22,818 nt of DNA, taken from NCBI GenBank assembly GCA_900769115.1, contig CAAGFJ010000067.1, positions 1 to 22,818 on the forward strand, given 5' to 3'. The notes beneath the pieces were generated by a model. The model was not told the origin of the DNA. It searched no databases and saw nothing but the letters and a program-made list of their open reading frames with translations. Origin of the DNA: Lachnospiraceae bacterium. GTDB lineage: Bacteria > Bacillota > Clostridia > Lachnospirales > Lachnospiraceae. Positions 1 to 8,200 of this stretch are shown here, piece by piece; the first letter of the stretch is position 1; each line of letters starts with the position of its first letter. The position numbers were made by a program, and so were the translations under genes.

Positions 1-47
1 ATTTGTGAATTTTGTTGATTTAGATTTTTAATGTTAGGAGGTTATCC

Positions 48-464
48 ATGTTTGATTTAAGTGTCAAATACAATGAACTAACAGCAGAGCAGTTTATTGA
101 ATTGTGGGAAACAGTATGGGGAGAGGGACCTGCTCTTGAACAAACAGAGTTGGCGATGAAACATACCTTATTCAGAGTATCTATATGGGATGGGGATTGT
201 ATTGTTGCTATGGCAAGAATGAATGGTGATATGGGGCTTAATTACTATATCAAGGATGTTGTTGTCAGACCGGAATATCAAGGCAAAGGCATTGGAAGAA
301 TGTTAATAAATGAATTAAAAAAGTTTGTGAATGACAATGGGGTGAAAGGAACTGATATTTTTGTGGAGTTATGTGCGGTTCCGGATAAGGTGCCTTTTTA
401 CGAAAAATTTGGATTTGAGGCAAATGATGCACAAAGATTAAAAAGGTTTCATCATGTTGAGTAA
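48..464 (+). CDS. GNAT family N-acetyltransferase
   Basis: This 138-aa protein is a single-domain GCN5-related N-acetyltransferase, which would move an acetyl group from acetyl-CoA to an amine; the substrate is unknown. The acetyl-CoA pyrophosphate-binding loop is visible as VVRPEYQGKGIGRML (about residues 75-90, with the R/Q-x-x-G-x-G/A signature QGKGIG). The C-terminal VPFYEKFGFE stretch is the usual final GNAT strand-helix element. The length fits a minimal GNAT fold. The ATG at 48 has a perfect AGGAGG at 36-41 with a 6-nt spacer. The gene stands alone: the upstream 47 bases hold no gene, and downstream is a region of mobile-element debris. Family assignment is firm; substrate is not inferable. 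Confidence 0.9.
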   Translation: MFDLSVKYNELTAEQFIELWETVWGEGPALEQTELAMKHTLFRVSIWDGDCIVAMARMNGDMGLNYYIKDVVVRPEYQGKGIGRMLINELKKFVNDNGVKGTDIFVELCAVPDKVPFYEKFGFEANDAQRLKRFHHVE

Positions 465-613
465 TTAAAAGTCCATGCCCACAGTGTCAGAAAACACACT
501 ATAATTTTTATGAGTTGTGGTACAATAGGAATATAGTCAGATAGAATGATATTAATAGAGACACTATGAGTTTTTCCTTTTCAGATTTCTGTTATATATT
601 TGTTTGTTATGTA

Positions 614-634
614 GAGGCATCATTTTGATGCCTC
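614..634. terminator. Hairpin next to the end of the IS3 remnant
   Basis: GAGGCATCA (614-622) and TGATGCCTC (626-634) form a perfect 9-bp stem with a 3-nt loop. On the plus strand a T-rich run (644-652) follows after about 9 nt. On the minus strand the hairpin lies just beyond the ancestral stop (638-640) of the transposase remnant. It may be the transposase terminator, part of the IS end, or a weak terminator for the upstream GNAT gene. The T-run spacing is not ideal for an intrinsic terminator. Confidence 0.45.
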
Positions 635-637
635 GGC

Positions 638-1393
638 TTAATTGTTTTTTTCTTTCGATTTAGGGGTTATCAGTGGATAGATTCCCGTTGTCAGATATTG
701 AGAATATTCAACAGGTGACAGCCTTGCTAAGTCTCATTGATAACGTTCTGTATTATAGTATTCTGTCCAATCCCTAACTGCGTTTAATATCTCCTCATAG
801 CTGTAGCACTCTGATAGATCTAATTCATCTTTCATATGACCAAAGAATGATTCCTGAGGAGCATTGTCCCAACAGTTTGCTCTACGTGACATAGACTGTC
901 TCAGTTCGTTATCCTTTAACAATTGGATAAATTTAATGCTGGTATAGTGGGAACCCTGATCGCTATGTATTAATGTTTCTGTGCTTAAATCAGTTCCATG
1001 TTTTTCTATTAACTGTTTTACTGTTTCTAATACAAAATCAATTTCTAATGATTTGCTGAGAACCCATGACAGCAGTTCCTTGGTACAGGCATCTATAATT
1101 GTTGACATATAGCACCGGGGTGCTTTTCCATTTATAATATACGTGATATCTGTTAACAGAATTTTTCTTGGTCCGTGTTCCTCGAATTCACGGTTTACTA
1201 TATTGGGTGCGGTATATGCGGTTGCCATTGCTTTTGCCATTCTCCGATAGGGATTTGCTTTGTGGATAGGACACTGTAAGTTATATTTCCTCATCAGCCG
1301 ACGGATTTTTTTGATATTCATCACTATAGGTGGTTCCATGTGCAACAACCTCATGTATATGCTATGGATGTATTTGTTAGAGTAAAAGAAAAA
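638..1393 (-). pseudogene. IS3-family (IS150-like) transposase OrfB remnant
   Basis: The longest open part (1354 down to 734, 206 aa) carries the rve/DDE integrase core. D69 is in LLTDITYI, D132 in HSDQGSHYT and E168 in NAPQESFFG; 35 residues separate the second and third acidic residues, the DD35E spacing of IS3 transposases. The N-terminus has lost the HTH part of OrfB and all of OrfA: the frame is closed by TGA at 1394-1396, and the reading between there and 1354 still resembles the lead-in to this domain. The C-terminus is cut by TGA at 734-736, exactly where the family has a conserved Trp (ERYQ-W). Past that stop the frame continues with the family's usual ending (DLARLSPVEYSQYL..TGIYPL) to a TAA at 638-640. 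So this is a dead, 5'-truncated copy with one nonsense change. No paired terminal inverted repeats could be identified. Confidence 0.88.
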
Positions 1394-1410
1394 TCATATA
1401 AAACCTCAAT

Positions 1411-1454
1411 AGAAAAGCTGGCCTGCCCATCGTAAGACTGCAGTCCAGCTTTTT
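1411..1454 (+). terminator. Terminator-like hairpin in mobile-element debris
   Basis: AGAAAAGCTGG (1411-1421) pairs with CCAGCTTTTTCT (1445-1456, one extra T). An inner CTGC/GCAG pairing narrows the loop, and the T-run lies at 1450-1454 on the plus strand. It sits between the truncated transposase and the intron-like sequence, with no complete gene directly upstream, so what it once terminated is unclear. Confidence 0.5.
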
Positions 1455-1602
1455 CTTATATTTCGATACGTTGCTCTCATTTTTTCACTGAATATCCGAA
1501 CTTCCCAAGCTTTTCTCCAAGCATGAAGTATAAAGATAACCTAAACAGAGCGTATAAGAGAGTTAACCACAGCCTATCAGTCAGTGCACATCAACTATTG
1601 AA

Positions 1603-1659
1603 ACCGCAGTGTAACGAACGGTACGCACGGTGGTGTGAGAGGACGGGAGCTAATCACTC
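1603..1659 (+). mobile_element. Decayed 3' end of a group II intron (domain V and part of VI)
   Basis: The stretch 1603-1634 reads as a group II intron domain V. ACCGC at the 5' side pairs with GGTGGT at the 3' side. A distal stem is capped by a GAAC-type loop, and the CG dinucleotide at 1624-1625 forms the expected 2-nt bulge. It is followed by GTGAGAGGACGGGAGC (1635-1650), which resembles the joining strand and the start of domain VI. Two positions (A1608 and A1614) break otherwise continuous pairing, which suggests decay. No intron-encoded reverse transcriptase is present, and the sequence diverges from the expected domain VI end at about 1659, where the next promoter begins. Identification rests on remembered domain V structure rather than an alignment. 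The stretch 1455-1602 has no ORF and may be further intron debris. Confidence 0.6.
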
Positions 1660-1689
1660 TTGACAAGAATACTTGTCATGTGATATAAC
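1660..1689 (+). promoter_or_regulatory. Extended -10 promoter of the 1762-3813 operon
   Basis: A consensus -35 box TTGACA (1660-1665) is separated by 18 nt from TATAAC (1684-1689), which is preceded by the extended -10 element TGA (1681-1683). Transcription would start near 1696, upstream of the gene at 1762. The whole -35 to -10 spacer is occupied by the first palindromic operator. Confidence 0.75.
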
Positions 1690-1722
1690 TATAGCAACAA
1701 GGGATGACAAGAATACTTGTCA
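1661..1722 (+). promoter_or_regulatory. Two identical palindromic operators (Xre-type)
   Basis: Two exact 18-nt copies, each TGACAAG-AATA-CTTGTCA, lie at 1661-1678 and 1705-1722, 44 nt apart. The first covers the -35 box and spacer; the second lies just after the predicted transcription start. An 11-nt direct repeat TTGTCATGTGA at 1673-1683 and 1738-1748 adds a half-site touching the ribosome site of the first gene. The arrangement is typical of autorepression by a small Xre regulator, and one is encoded second in this operon. Binding by that protein is inferred. Confidence 0.7.
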
Positions 1723-1761
1723 GAATGAAATGGAAAGTTGTCATGTGAGGAGGAAGGTTCA

Positions 1762-2451
1762 ATGGAGATTGCAACGGTGAAGGTGGAACAGAATCTAAGC
1801 ATACAGACGCTTGGCAAGAGAAAGATTGCAAAGGAAGGGTTCGCATCGGATTGGATGAAGGAATGTGGGCAGGCAGATCTGATAGAGAAGATGCAGGATA
1901 TTATCAAACATGAAGGTAAAGTATATGGTATATTTCGAGGGAAGGAGAAGGCACCAACAGGTATTTATGTGTTTGAACGAGTGGATGATTACTTTGTGGA
2001 CAATCGGGAGAAAGCGGAGCAGGTAAGCGAACTGCAAAAAGTATTTGAAGATGGAAAGGCCGCCTATCGTATGGTATTTCATTATATGGACGATGAGATA
2101 GCGGGACACCGGGAAGCAATTGAGGAAAAGATATTGGATGATCTGAAATCCGTGGTGGAATGGGGAACGGTATCCGGAATTGAATGGGGAGAGAATCTCA
2201 TCTATCGTAAGAGTATGGATAAGAAGGACAAAGACGGGATGAAGACAGCGGCAGGATACGGACTAGGTTTTCTTAGTGGCTGGGTGATCGGCTGGCTGGT
2301 AATGGATTCAATCGCATTTGGACTATGCTTCGGTGTATGTTATGCCAATCTATTCGGTGGAATTATTCTTTCTTCTTCAAACCGCAAACAGGAATGGAAA
2401 ACATATGATTTTGTGAATCAGAAGTACATAGAGGATAAGGAGGAGGTATAG
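1762..2451 (+). CDS. Two-helix membrane protein of unknown function
   Basis: This 229-aa protein is not recognised. The first 165 residues or so are soluble and charged. A hydrophobic, glycine-rich stretch follows (AAGYGLGFLSGWVIGWLV and a second segment ending GGIILSSS), which should form a membrane hairpin near the C-terminus, and then a short charged tail (KYIEDKEEV). The soluble part alternates beta-like segments (VYGIFRGKE, GIYVFERV, NLIYRK) with helices and could be an alpha/beta domain; a degenerate acyltransferase fold is possible but no signature motif is present. I use ATG 1762, not the in-frame TTG at 1738, because GAGGAGG at 1747-1753 lies 8 nt before the ATG. It is first in an operon with an Xre regulator (start directly after this stop) and a DUF3169-like protein. 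Confidence 0.8.
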   Translation: MEIATVKVEQNLSIQTLGKRKIAKEGFASDWMKECGQADLIEKMQDIIKHEGKVYGIFRGKEKAPTGIYVFERVDDYFVDNREKAEQVSELQKVFEDGKAAYRMVFHYMDDEIAGHREAIEEKILDDLKSVVEWGTVSGIEWGENLIYRKSMDKKDKDGMKTAAGYGLGFLSGWVIGWLVMDSIAFGLCFGVCYANLFGGIILSSSNRKQEWKTYDFVNQKYIEDKEEV

Positions 2452-2667
2452 ATGCCATTATATAATCATTTGAAAGAGTACCGGGCGCGCCTGGGTGTGA
2501 ACCAGCAGCAGTTAGGGGCAATGGTGCAGACTTCAAGGCAGACGATCAGCCAGATTGAACGTGGAGATTATTCACCATCGGTAACACTTGCCCTTAAGAT
2601 TGCAAAAGTATGTGATGCGAGGGTAGAAGATATATTTGAATATGAGGAGGATACGGACAATGAATAA
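2452..2667 (+). CDS. Small Xre-family (HTH_3) transcriptional regulator
   Basis: This 71-aa protein is almost only a Cro/C1-type helix-turn-helix. The HTH spans about residues 17-36 (NQQQLGAMV..TSRQTISQIE), with recognition helix SRQTISQIE and the usual ERGDYSPSVTLALKIA continuation, then an acidic tail. Its start ATG directly follows the stop of the upstream gene, with AGGAGG at 2441-2446 inside that gene's end. Its own stop overlaps the next gene by 8 nt, so it is translationally coupled in a three- or four-gene operon. Regulators of this size next to DUF3169-type or transporter genes are common in Firmicutes. It probably binds the two palindromes at 1661-1722 and controls its own operon; that link is inference. 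Confidence 0.92.
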   Translation: MPLYNHLKEYRARLGVNQQQLGAMVQTSRQTISQIERGDYSPSVTLALKIAKVCDARVEDIFEYEEDTDNE

Positions 2668-3448
2668 TAAGAAAAAAGAAAGATCAGACAAGAGAATATT
2701 GCTTACATTTATATTAATGATAGTGGCTTGCGGAGGAATTGGTTATTTCTTTGGAATGATTACGGCAAAGACGGAAGAGACAGATACATTGGCACAGGCA
2801 GTAGATGTGGTGAAGGATGTGGTGATGCAGAGCTTTCCGGTTCTGTTTATGATCGTGGCAGTATTGAGTATTGTAATTCCAACGATTGCATATATACGTT
2901 GCCATAAGATGTATCAGAAGCTGCAGGCAGACCGGGATAATGATGAATTATGGGATCGTTTAGAGAATGCATTAAATAGACCGATGATCACGTCCACTTT
3001 GTTCTCCATTGCCAATGTGTGTCTGTTCTTATGCTTTGTGTATGGAGCAGTTACAGCTAAGATTGATGAGAGATATGGGAAAACAGTGGTATTGATTGGA
3101 TTAGCAGTATTTGTGGTCTCAACGGTTGTGGAAATTCTGATTCCACATCTGGTTGTTAAGATAGAGAAAGAACTGAATCCGGAAAAGAAAGGGAATGTAT
3201 TAGACAGCAAATTCCGGGAAGTATGGATGGACTCTTGTGATGAAGCACAGCAGATGATGGTGTACAAGTCAGCTTATAAAGCATTTAGTAATACGAACGG
3301 AGTCTGTATCTGGCTGATTGCAATCACATTTGTATGCTCTATGCTATTTAGGACAGATATCTTGTCGATGATTATTGTTTGTCTGCTCTGGTTCATTAAC
3401 ACACTTAGTTATATGCTGCATGCAGCGAAGTTGGAGAGAAGGGGATAG
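2660..3448 (+). CDS. DUF3169-like integral membrane protein
   Basis: This 262-aa protein has about six hydrophobic segments: about residues 13-34, 57-77, 108-128 and 138-158, and two near 212-252. A charged cytoplasmic-looking loop (KMYQKLQADRDNDELWDRLENAL) follows the second helix, and a hydrophilic stretch with NPEKKGNVLDSKFREVWMDSCDEAQ follows the fourth. This organisation resembles DUF3169 proteins, a Firmicute family of unknown function usually encoded beside a small Xre regulator, as here. The ATG at 2660 is chosen over 2636 because AGGAGG (2645-2650) is 9 nt ahead of it and the longer form would lie deep inside the regulator gene. The role may be in membrane or envelope stress, but nothing in the sequence fixes it. 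Confidence 0.82.
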   Translation: MNNKKKERSDKRILLTFILMIVACGGIGYFFGMITAKTEETDTLAQAVDVVKDVVMQSFPVLFMIVAVLSIVIPTIAYIRCHKMYQKLQADRDNDELWDRLENALNRPMITSTLFSIANVCLFLCFVYGAVTAKIDERYGKTVVLIGLAVFVVSTVVEILIPHLVVKIEKELNPEKKGNVLDSKFREVWMDSCDEAQQMMVYKSAYKAFSNTNGVCIWLIAITFVCSMLFRTDILSMIIVCLLWFINTLSYMLHAAKLERRG

Positions 3449-3450
3449 AT

Positions 3451-3813
3451 ATGAGATTGCGCAATGTATTGATCGTTGTGAAGGACATAGAGCGGGCGAG
3501 ACAGTTCTATCACGATCTGTTCGGATTAGAGAAGATATTAGATCAGGATGGTAATATGATCCTGACGGAAGGGCTGGTGCTTCAGGAGAAGCAGATATGG
3601 AAGCAATTCATAAAGCAGGATGTCATACCGAAGAATCATGCCAGTGAATTATATTTTGAGGAAGCTAATATTGAAGAGTTTGTAGAAAGACTGGAAATGT
3701 TGTATCCGGATATTGAATATGTGAACCGGCTTATGACACATAGCTGGGGACAGAAGGTGGTTCGATTTTATGATCTGGATGGTAATTTAATTGAGGTCGG
3801 TACACCTGTGTGA
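3451..3813 (+). CDS. VOC-fold (glyoxalase/bleomycin-resistance type) protein
   Basis: This 120-aa protein has the paired beta-alpha-beta-beta-beta modules of the vicinal oxygen chelate superfamily. The first module is LRNVLIVVKDIERARQFYHDLFGLEKIL; the C-terminal module ends VVRFYDLDGNLIEVG, with the typical Asp-x-Asp-Gly-Asn and metal-site Glu. The usual N-terminal metal-ligand His (in the HVxLxVxD pattern) is Asn here (RNVLIVVKD), so the protein may bind ligand without metal catalysis. It starts 3 nt after the upstream stop, with a GAAGGGG ribosome site, and probably belongs to the same transcript. The substrate cannot be stated; lactoylglutathione lyase activity is unlikely. Confidence 0.85.
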   Translation: MRLRNVLIVVKDIERARQFYHDLFGLEKILDQDGNMILTEGLVLQEKQIWKQFIKQDVIPKNHASELYFEEANIEEFVERLEMLYPDIEYVNRLMTHSWGQKVVRFYDLDGNLIEVGTPV

Positions 3814-3869
3814 AAACAATATAAAAAGAAATTATAAAATTATCATAAGTAGATTTTTATAAGGGGAAA

Positions 3870-3893
3870 TGCTATAATTAGATAATTATAGCA
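3870..3893 (+). promoter_or_regulatory. Extended -10 promoter inside a 24-nt palindrome
   Basis: TATAAT at 3873-3878, preceded by TGC (extended -10), lies 66 nt before the secreted-protein gene. It is contained in a perfect inverted repeat: arm TGCTATAATTA (3870-3880), centre GA, arm TAATTATAGCA (3883-3893). No good -35 box is visible 17 nt upstream. The palindrome could be an operator for a dimeric regulator covering the -10, or a transcript-leader hairpin. Confidence 0.55.
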
Positions 3894-3943
3894 AGTAGGA
3901 GTTTAAAAGATAATCTAATGGTTAGCATTTTGGAGGATGAGAA

Positions 3944-5275
3944 ATGAAAAGTTTTTTTAGGAAAATGGCAATTAGCATATTCATTGTGGCTAGTATGAGT
4001 TCAACTATGGGTATAATAGTAAATGCCGATGGAAGTGATCCATATGGAAAAGATTGGCCGGAATATGTACTTTCATTGTGGTGTCAGGATATTGGAACAT
4101 ATAAAAGAATGGATATTCCAGGAATTGTAACGGTTCAGTATGGAGACAAGACCATGTATTTAGATGAAGCAGGTAGTTCCTCTGAACGATATCAGACATT
4201 AGATTCAAATTTTGAAAATGGGCAGGAAGTAACAATTTTGGATTTCCCTGTAAAGGAAGGGTACGAGTTGGCTTGTTCATTACCAATTACGATTAAACGG
4301 GGACAGGTTGGATATGATGTAGTTGGTGCAAAAAATGTTGAAATGTTAATACCGATTAAAAAGATTGGAACGCAAATAGATATAGGTAATGCCTCGTTTT
4401 TTTGTGTGTTACCAAATGCGGAGAAGATTCGTTATGGATATTATAGTGGGGTAGAGACAAATCCGACAGTTGGCATCTATTTTAATGATCAGGTTCCGCT
4501 GACAGAGGGAATAGATTATACTGTGGAATACCAAAACGAAAATAAAGATGCAGAGAATTGTTTGATTATAGAAAGTATCACGATAACTGGAATTGGAAAA
4601 TATACAGGTGAAAGATCGATTTTATATTCGTACAAAGACACTGAACATAAGAATAAAGTTATTAAGAATCAAAAACAGGCAACATATAAGGAAAATGGAT
4701 ATAGCGGAGATGTGTATTGTGATGATTGTGGTGCCAAATTAAGTGATGGGCAGATAATCCCTAAATTGGTGAGTAGTAATAATGGTGGTTCGAGTGAAAA
4801 GAATGCAAATGCAGGTTTGGTAGGAGAGAAAATAATAAATATCTATACAGGATTAGTGTATAAGATTACGGCTGACAGTAAGAATCAAAAAACAGTTAGT
4901 CTTGTGGAGTGTGATGATCAATTTATATTGTATAAAGCTGTAATACCGGATACAGTATTTTATAATAATTCTGTTTATAAAGTAACAGCTATTCAGCCCA
5001 AAGCATTTAAAAAGCAAAGGGAATTAACGCATATTACAATTGGAAAAAATGTAATGATGATAGGTTCGCAAGCGTTCTATGGTTGTAGTAAGTTACAAAA
5101 AATTACTGTGAAAACGCAACATCTTACTAAGAAAAACGTTGGGAAGAAAGCGTTTTATAAAGCTGGAAGCAATAATTATAAAAAACTAAAAGTAAAGATT
5201 GCTCAAAAGTACAGGAAAAAATATAAAAATATTTTGAGAAATGCAGGTTTATCTAAGAAAGCAAAGGTTAAGTGA
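3944..5275 (+). CDS. Secreted BspA-like LRR protein with a CxxC motif
   Basis: This 443-aa exported protein has a signal peptide in residues 1-28 (Phe/Ile/Val-rich core, likely cut after VNA). Around residues 180-225 there is a beta-rich module of the kind common in clostridial surface proteins (EGIDYTVEYQNE...ITGIGKYTGERS). Then comes a small CxxC motif (C259, C262, in VYCDDCGAKLSDGQIIPKL), which resembles a frequent repeat of such proteins. The C-terminal 150 residues form a BspA-type leucine-rich (LRR_5-like) cassette with ITIGKNVMMIGSQAFYGCSKL, ending in a very basic tail (LSKKAKVK). No LPXTG sorting motif is present, so cell-wall retention, if any, would be through charge. The same C-terminal cassette ends the 1452-aa protein 16 bp downstream, so the pair is probably co-transcribed and works at the cell surface. 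Its A/T-rich codon use differs from the flanking housekeeping genes. Confidence 0.88.
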   Translation: MKSFFRKMAISIFIVASMSSTMGIIVNADGSDPYGKDWPEYVLSLWCQDIGTYKRMDIPGIVTVQYGDKTMYLDEAGSSSERYQTLDSNFENGQEVTILDFPVKEGYELACSLPITIKRGQVGYDVVGAKNVEMLIPIKKIGTQIDIGNASFFCVLPNAEKIRYGYYSGVETNPTVGIYFNDQVPLTEGIDYTVEYQNENKDAENCLIIESITITGIGKYTGERSILYSYKDTEHKNKVIKNQKQATYKENGYSGDVYCDDCGAKLSDGQIIPKLVSSNNGGSSEKNANAGLVGEKIINIYTGLVYKITADSKNQKTVSLVECDDQFILYKAVIPDTVFYNNSVYKVTAIQPKAFKKQRELTHITIGKNVMMIGSQAFYGCSKLQKITVKTQHLTKKNVGKKAFYKAGSNNYKKLKVKIAQKYRKKYKNILRNAGLSKKAKVK

Positions 5276-5291
5276 ATGAGGGAGATTCAGT

Positions 5292-8200
5292 ATGAAAAAA
5301 AGCATTAATAAAATTATTTCGTGGACGGGAATTTTCGCATTGTTTGTAAGTCTTTTTGCATCGTTTCCGGCTAGACAGGTAGAGGCTGAATTAGCGGATA
5401 ATTCAAATCATCAAGTAGCAGATAATGTTTATGGATTGTCTAATCCAGTTTGGAATGATGATGGTAGTGTTACATATGATTGTTTATGGTTCGGTAATTA
5501 TTATCAAAATGATACAGAGGGAAAAACAAAAGATCCTATTAAGTGGCGTATATTATCAATAAGTGGAAGTGATGCTTTTTTAATTGCGGATCAGATTCTG
5601 GAGAGAGTGTGTTATGATGAAAAGTTAGTGGATACGACATGGAAGGATAGTTCAGTGAGAAGTTGGTTAAATGAGGATTTTATCAACGAGGCATTCACAC
5701 AAGAGGAGCAGGAAGCAATTAGAACAGCAACAGTTGTAAATAATGGTAAAAGTGGTGGCAATACACAGGATAAAGTGTATTTACTTTCCGATACGGAAAG
5801 TAAAAAACATGATTATGGATTTTCGGCTGATGTTGCGTCTGATAAGGCAAGAGAGCGTAAATGTACAGCATATACGAAAGCACAAAAAGTATGGGAAACA
5901 GATGAGGAAGATGAAAGAAAAGGATGCTGGTGGTTACGTAATCGAGTTGATGCTGATGATGAACATTATAATACTATGAATATTAGACCGAATGGAGAGG
6001 TAAATGAAAATGGTTTTGCCGTTTCTGTTCATTATGTAGGTGTATGTCCGGTGTTACATCTTAATTTAAGCAAAATGAGTTCCTATAAAATGGCAGGTAC
6101 TGTCAGCAGTACAGGTGAAGTGGAAGAGATTAATAAATCAGTAGAAATTAAGCCTTCTACAAGTGGATTGAATAGCCCGCAAAGAACGGATTCTTCCGTT
6201 GTATATGATTGTGTCTGGTTTGGAAATTATCCACAAAGTGATAGTACAGGAGCAAAGAAAGAACCAATTAAATGGCGAGTATTGTCTCTTAATGGAAATG
6301 ATGCGTTTTTAATTTCGGACAATAATTTAGATTATAAGAAATATAACGATAGTAATGAAAAGGTCACATGGGAAACCTGTTCTTTGAGAAAGTGGTTAAA
6401 TAAGGATTTTTATAAAGAGGCATTTAATGATACAGAACGGAATTCTATATTGACAACTGTTATTTCGAATCCAGATAATTTGCAATATAATGTGAGTGGT
6501 GGAAATAATACAAAGGATAATATTTTCTTATTATCTATAGATGAGGCAAGTAATATAGATCTTGGATTTTCAAATGTAATAGGAGATTCTGATAAAGCAA
6601 GAGTATGGAAAAATACAGCATATGTCAATAAGATTGCAGCTCAGGGAAGTGGTGCTGTTGATTTATCGTGGCTTCGATCTCCGGGGCAGGAACAATCGTA
6701 TGCAGAACATGTTGAACAGGGGGGAGGCATGGGAACATGTAATCAGAATGTTACATTTATGCATGCTATTGCTCCGGTTTTGTATTTGGATTTATCTAAT
6801 ACAGATGTATGGAAATATGCAGGAACAGTAAGTACGGATGGTACAGTGAATGAACAGAAACCATCCGAAGATACACAGACAGTATTACATTTATCTGATA
6901 GCAGTATACAGATTGCAAGAGGAGAAAAAAAGCAAATATCTCTAGTCATACATAATGAAAGCCATGATTCTTTGACAGAGCAGGCATCAAAGATTAAGGG
7001 TGAAAGTATGGACAGTACAATTGCACAAGTATATAAAACAAGTTTGTTTGTTGAACCGGATGAAGGAGAGAATGATGTTACATGTTTCTATCAAATAAGT
7101 GGAGAGAAAGAGGGAGAAACAGATATATATTTTTCTACACCAGATGGAAGTGAAGCAACTTGTCATGTTACAGTAGTTACGCCAGATGACAGGACGGATG
7201 TATCTGCGGGTTGGTATTCTGGATATTTACAGAATATTGATAGTACCAAGAGGAGATTATTGATTGATAATGATTGGTATTCCGTTGACGAATATTTTGA
7301 TTTATCTGACGCAACCAATCTTATGGGCGATAAAGAACAGGTTTATATTAACTATCAAATAGAAGATGGAAAGATATGTAATGTAGCGGCACATCCGAAT
7401 GAAGATTTTGATAAATTACTTTATCAGGCAAATTATATTATGAACACGGATTATCTAGACGAAACAATTCAAGCAAAGACACCGAGTGAAATTCTTTTCC
7501 AGGCATCCTTGAATACGGGAATGCCAACTAGTGCTACAGCATGGAAGACATTAGAAGGTATAGTAGATACTGCAAGAAAACCAGAGAATGCATTAGATTA
7601 CACGATTGAAGAAAAAGACATGTATATGGCACTCATTTTGGATGCATTGGAATGTTCTGCCAAATCGGATAGTCATAATGTGGAATATGTAGACATGACA
7701 AATAAATTTGCAAAAGAGATAGATAAAATATTAGAGAGTGATTCAAAAAATTTCAGTGCTTTAAATTTAGAGGAAAAGCAGAATGTAGCTAACATGGCAT
7801 ATGAAAAAATAGCACGTAAAACGGGGAAGTATTTATCTACTTTTAAAGATATATTGGATTATGCAGAATCGGCGTTGGAATATGCACAGGAATGTGTGGC
7901 TTATTATAACATGAATGAACTGACAGAGACATCAAAGGAGATGTTACGGCAGATGTATCAACAATGTCCTTCTGAAGAAACCGCGCTGAAGGAGGCTTTA
8001 GAAGAGACAGTTCAGATATTAGATGCATCGCAAAAAGAATTGACAGATAAGTGCGTAACAGGGGCAATGCGAGAGTGTGGTAAAGAGGCATACAAGGCAT
8101 TAGTTTCGTATGGTTGGGGTAAGATGATGAAAGAAATATTAAAAGAAAATTACCCGGCTGTTTTATATGTGGAATTAGTTTACGATTCGGGAAAATATCT

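Noticed and set aside
483..509. Terminator after the first GNAT gene (AGTGT/ACACT stem, then TTTTT)
   Set aside because: The stem is only 5 bp and A/T-weak; not strong enough to list as a feature.
1661..1722. Two identical 18-nt repeats as a small CRISPR array
   Set aside because: Only two copies, each itself palindromic, and placed in a promoter. No cas genes are nearby; operators explain them better.
1738..1761. TTG start of the first operon gene at 1738
   Set aside because: The segment contains the ribosome site for ATG 1762, so translation most likely begins at the ATG.
5743..5979. Second-frame open frame inside the 1452-aa gene
   Set aside because: Shadow of an AT-rich coding region; no start signal and low-complexity composition.
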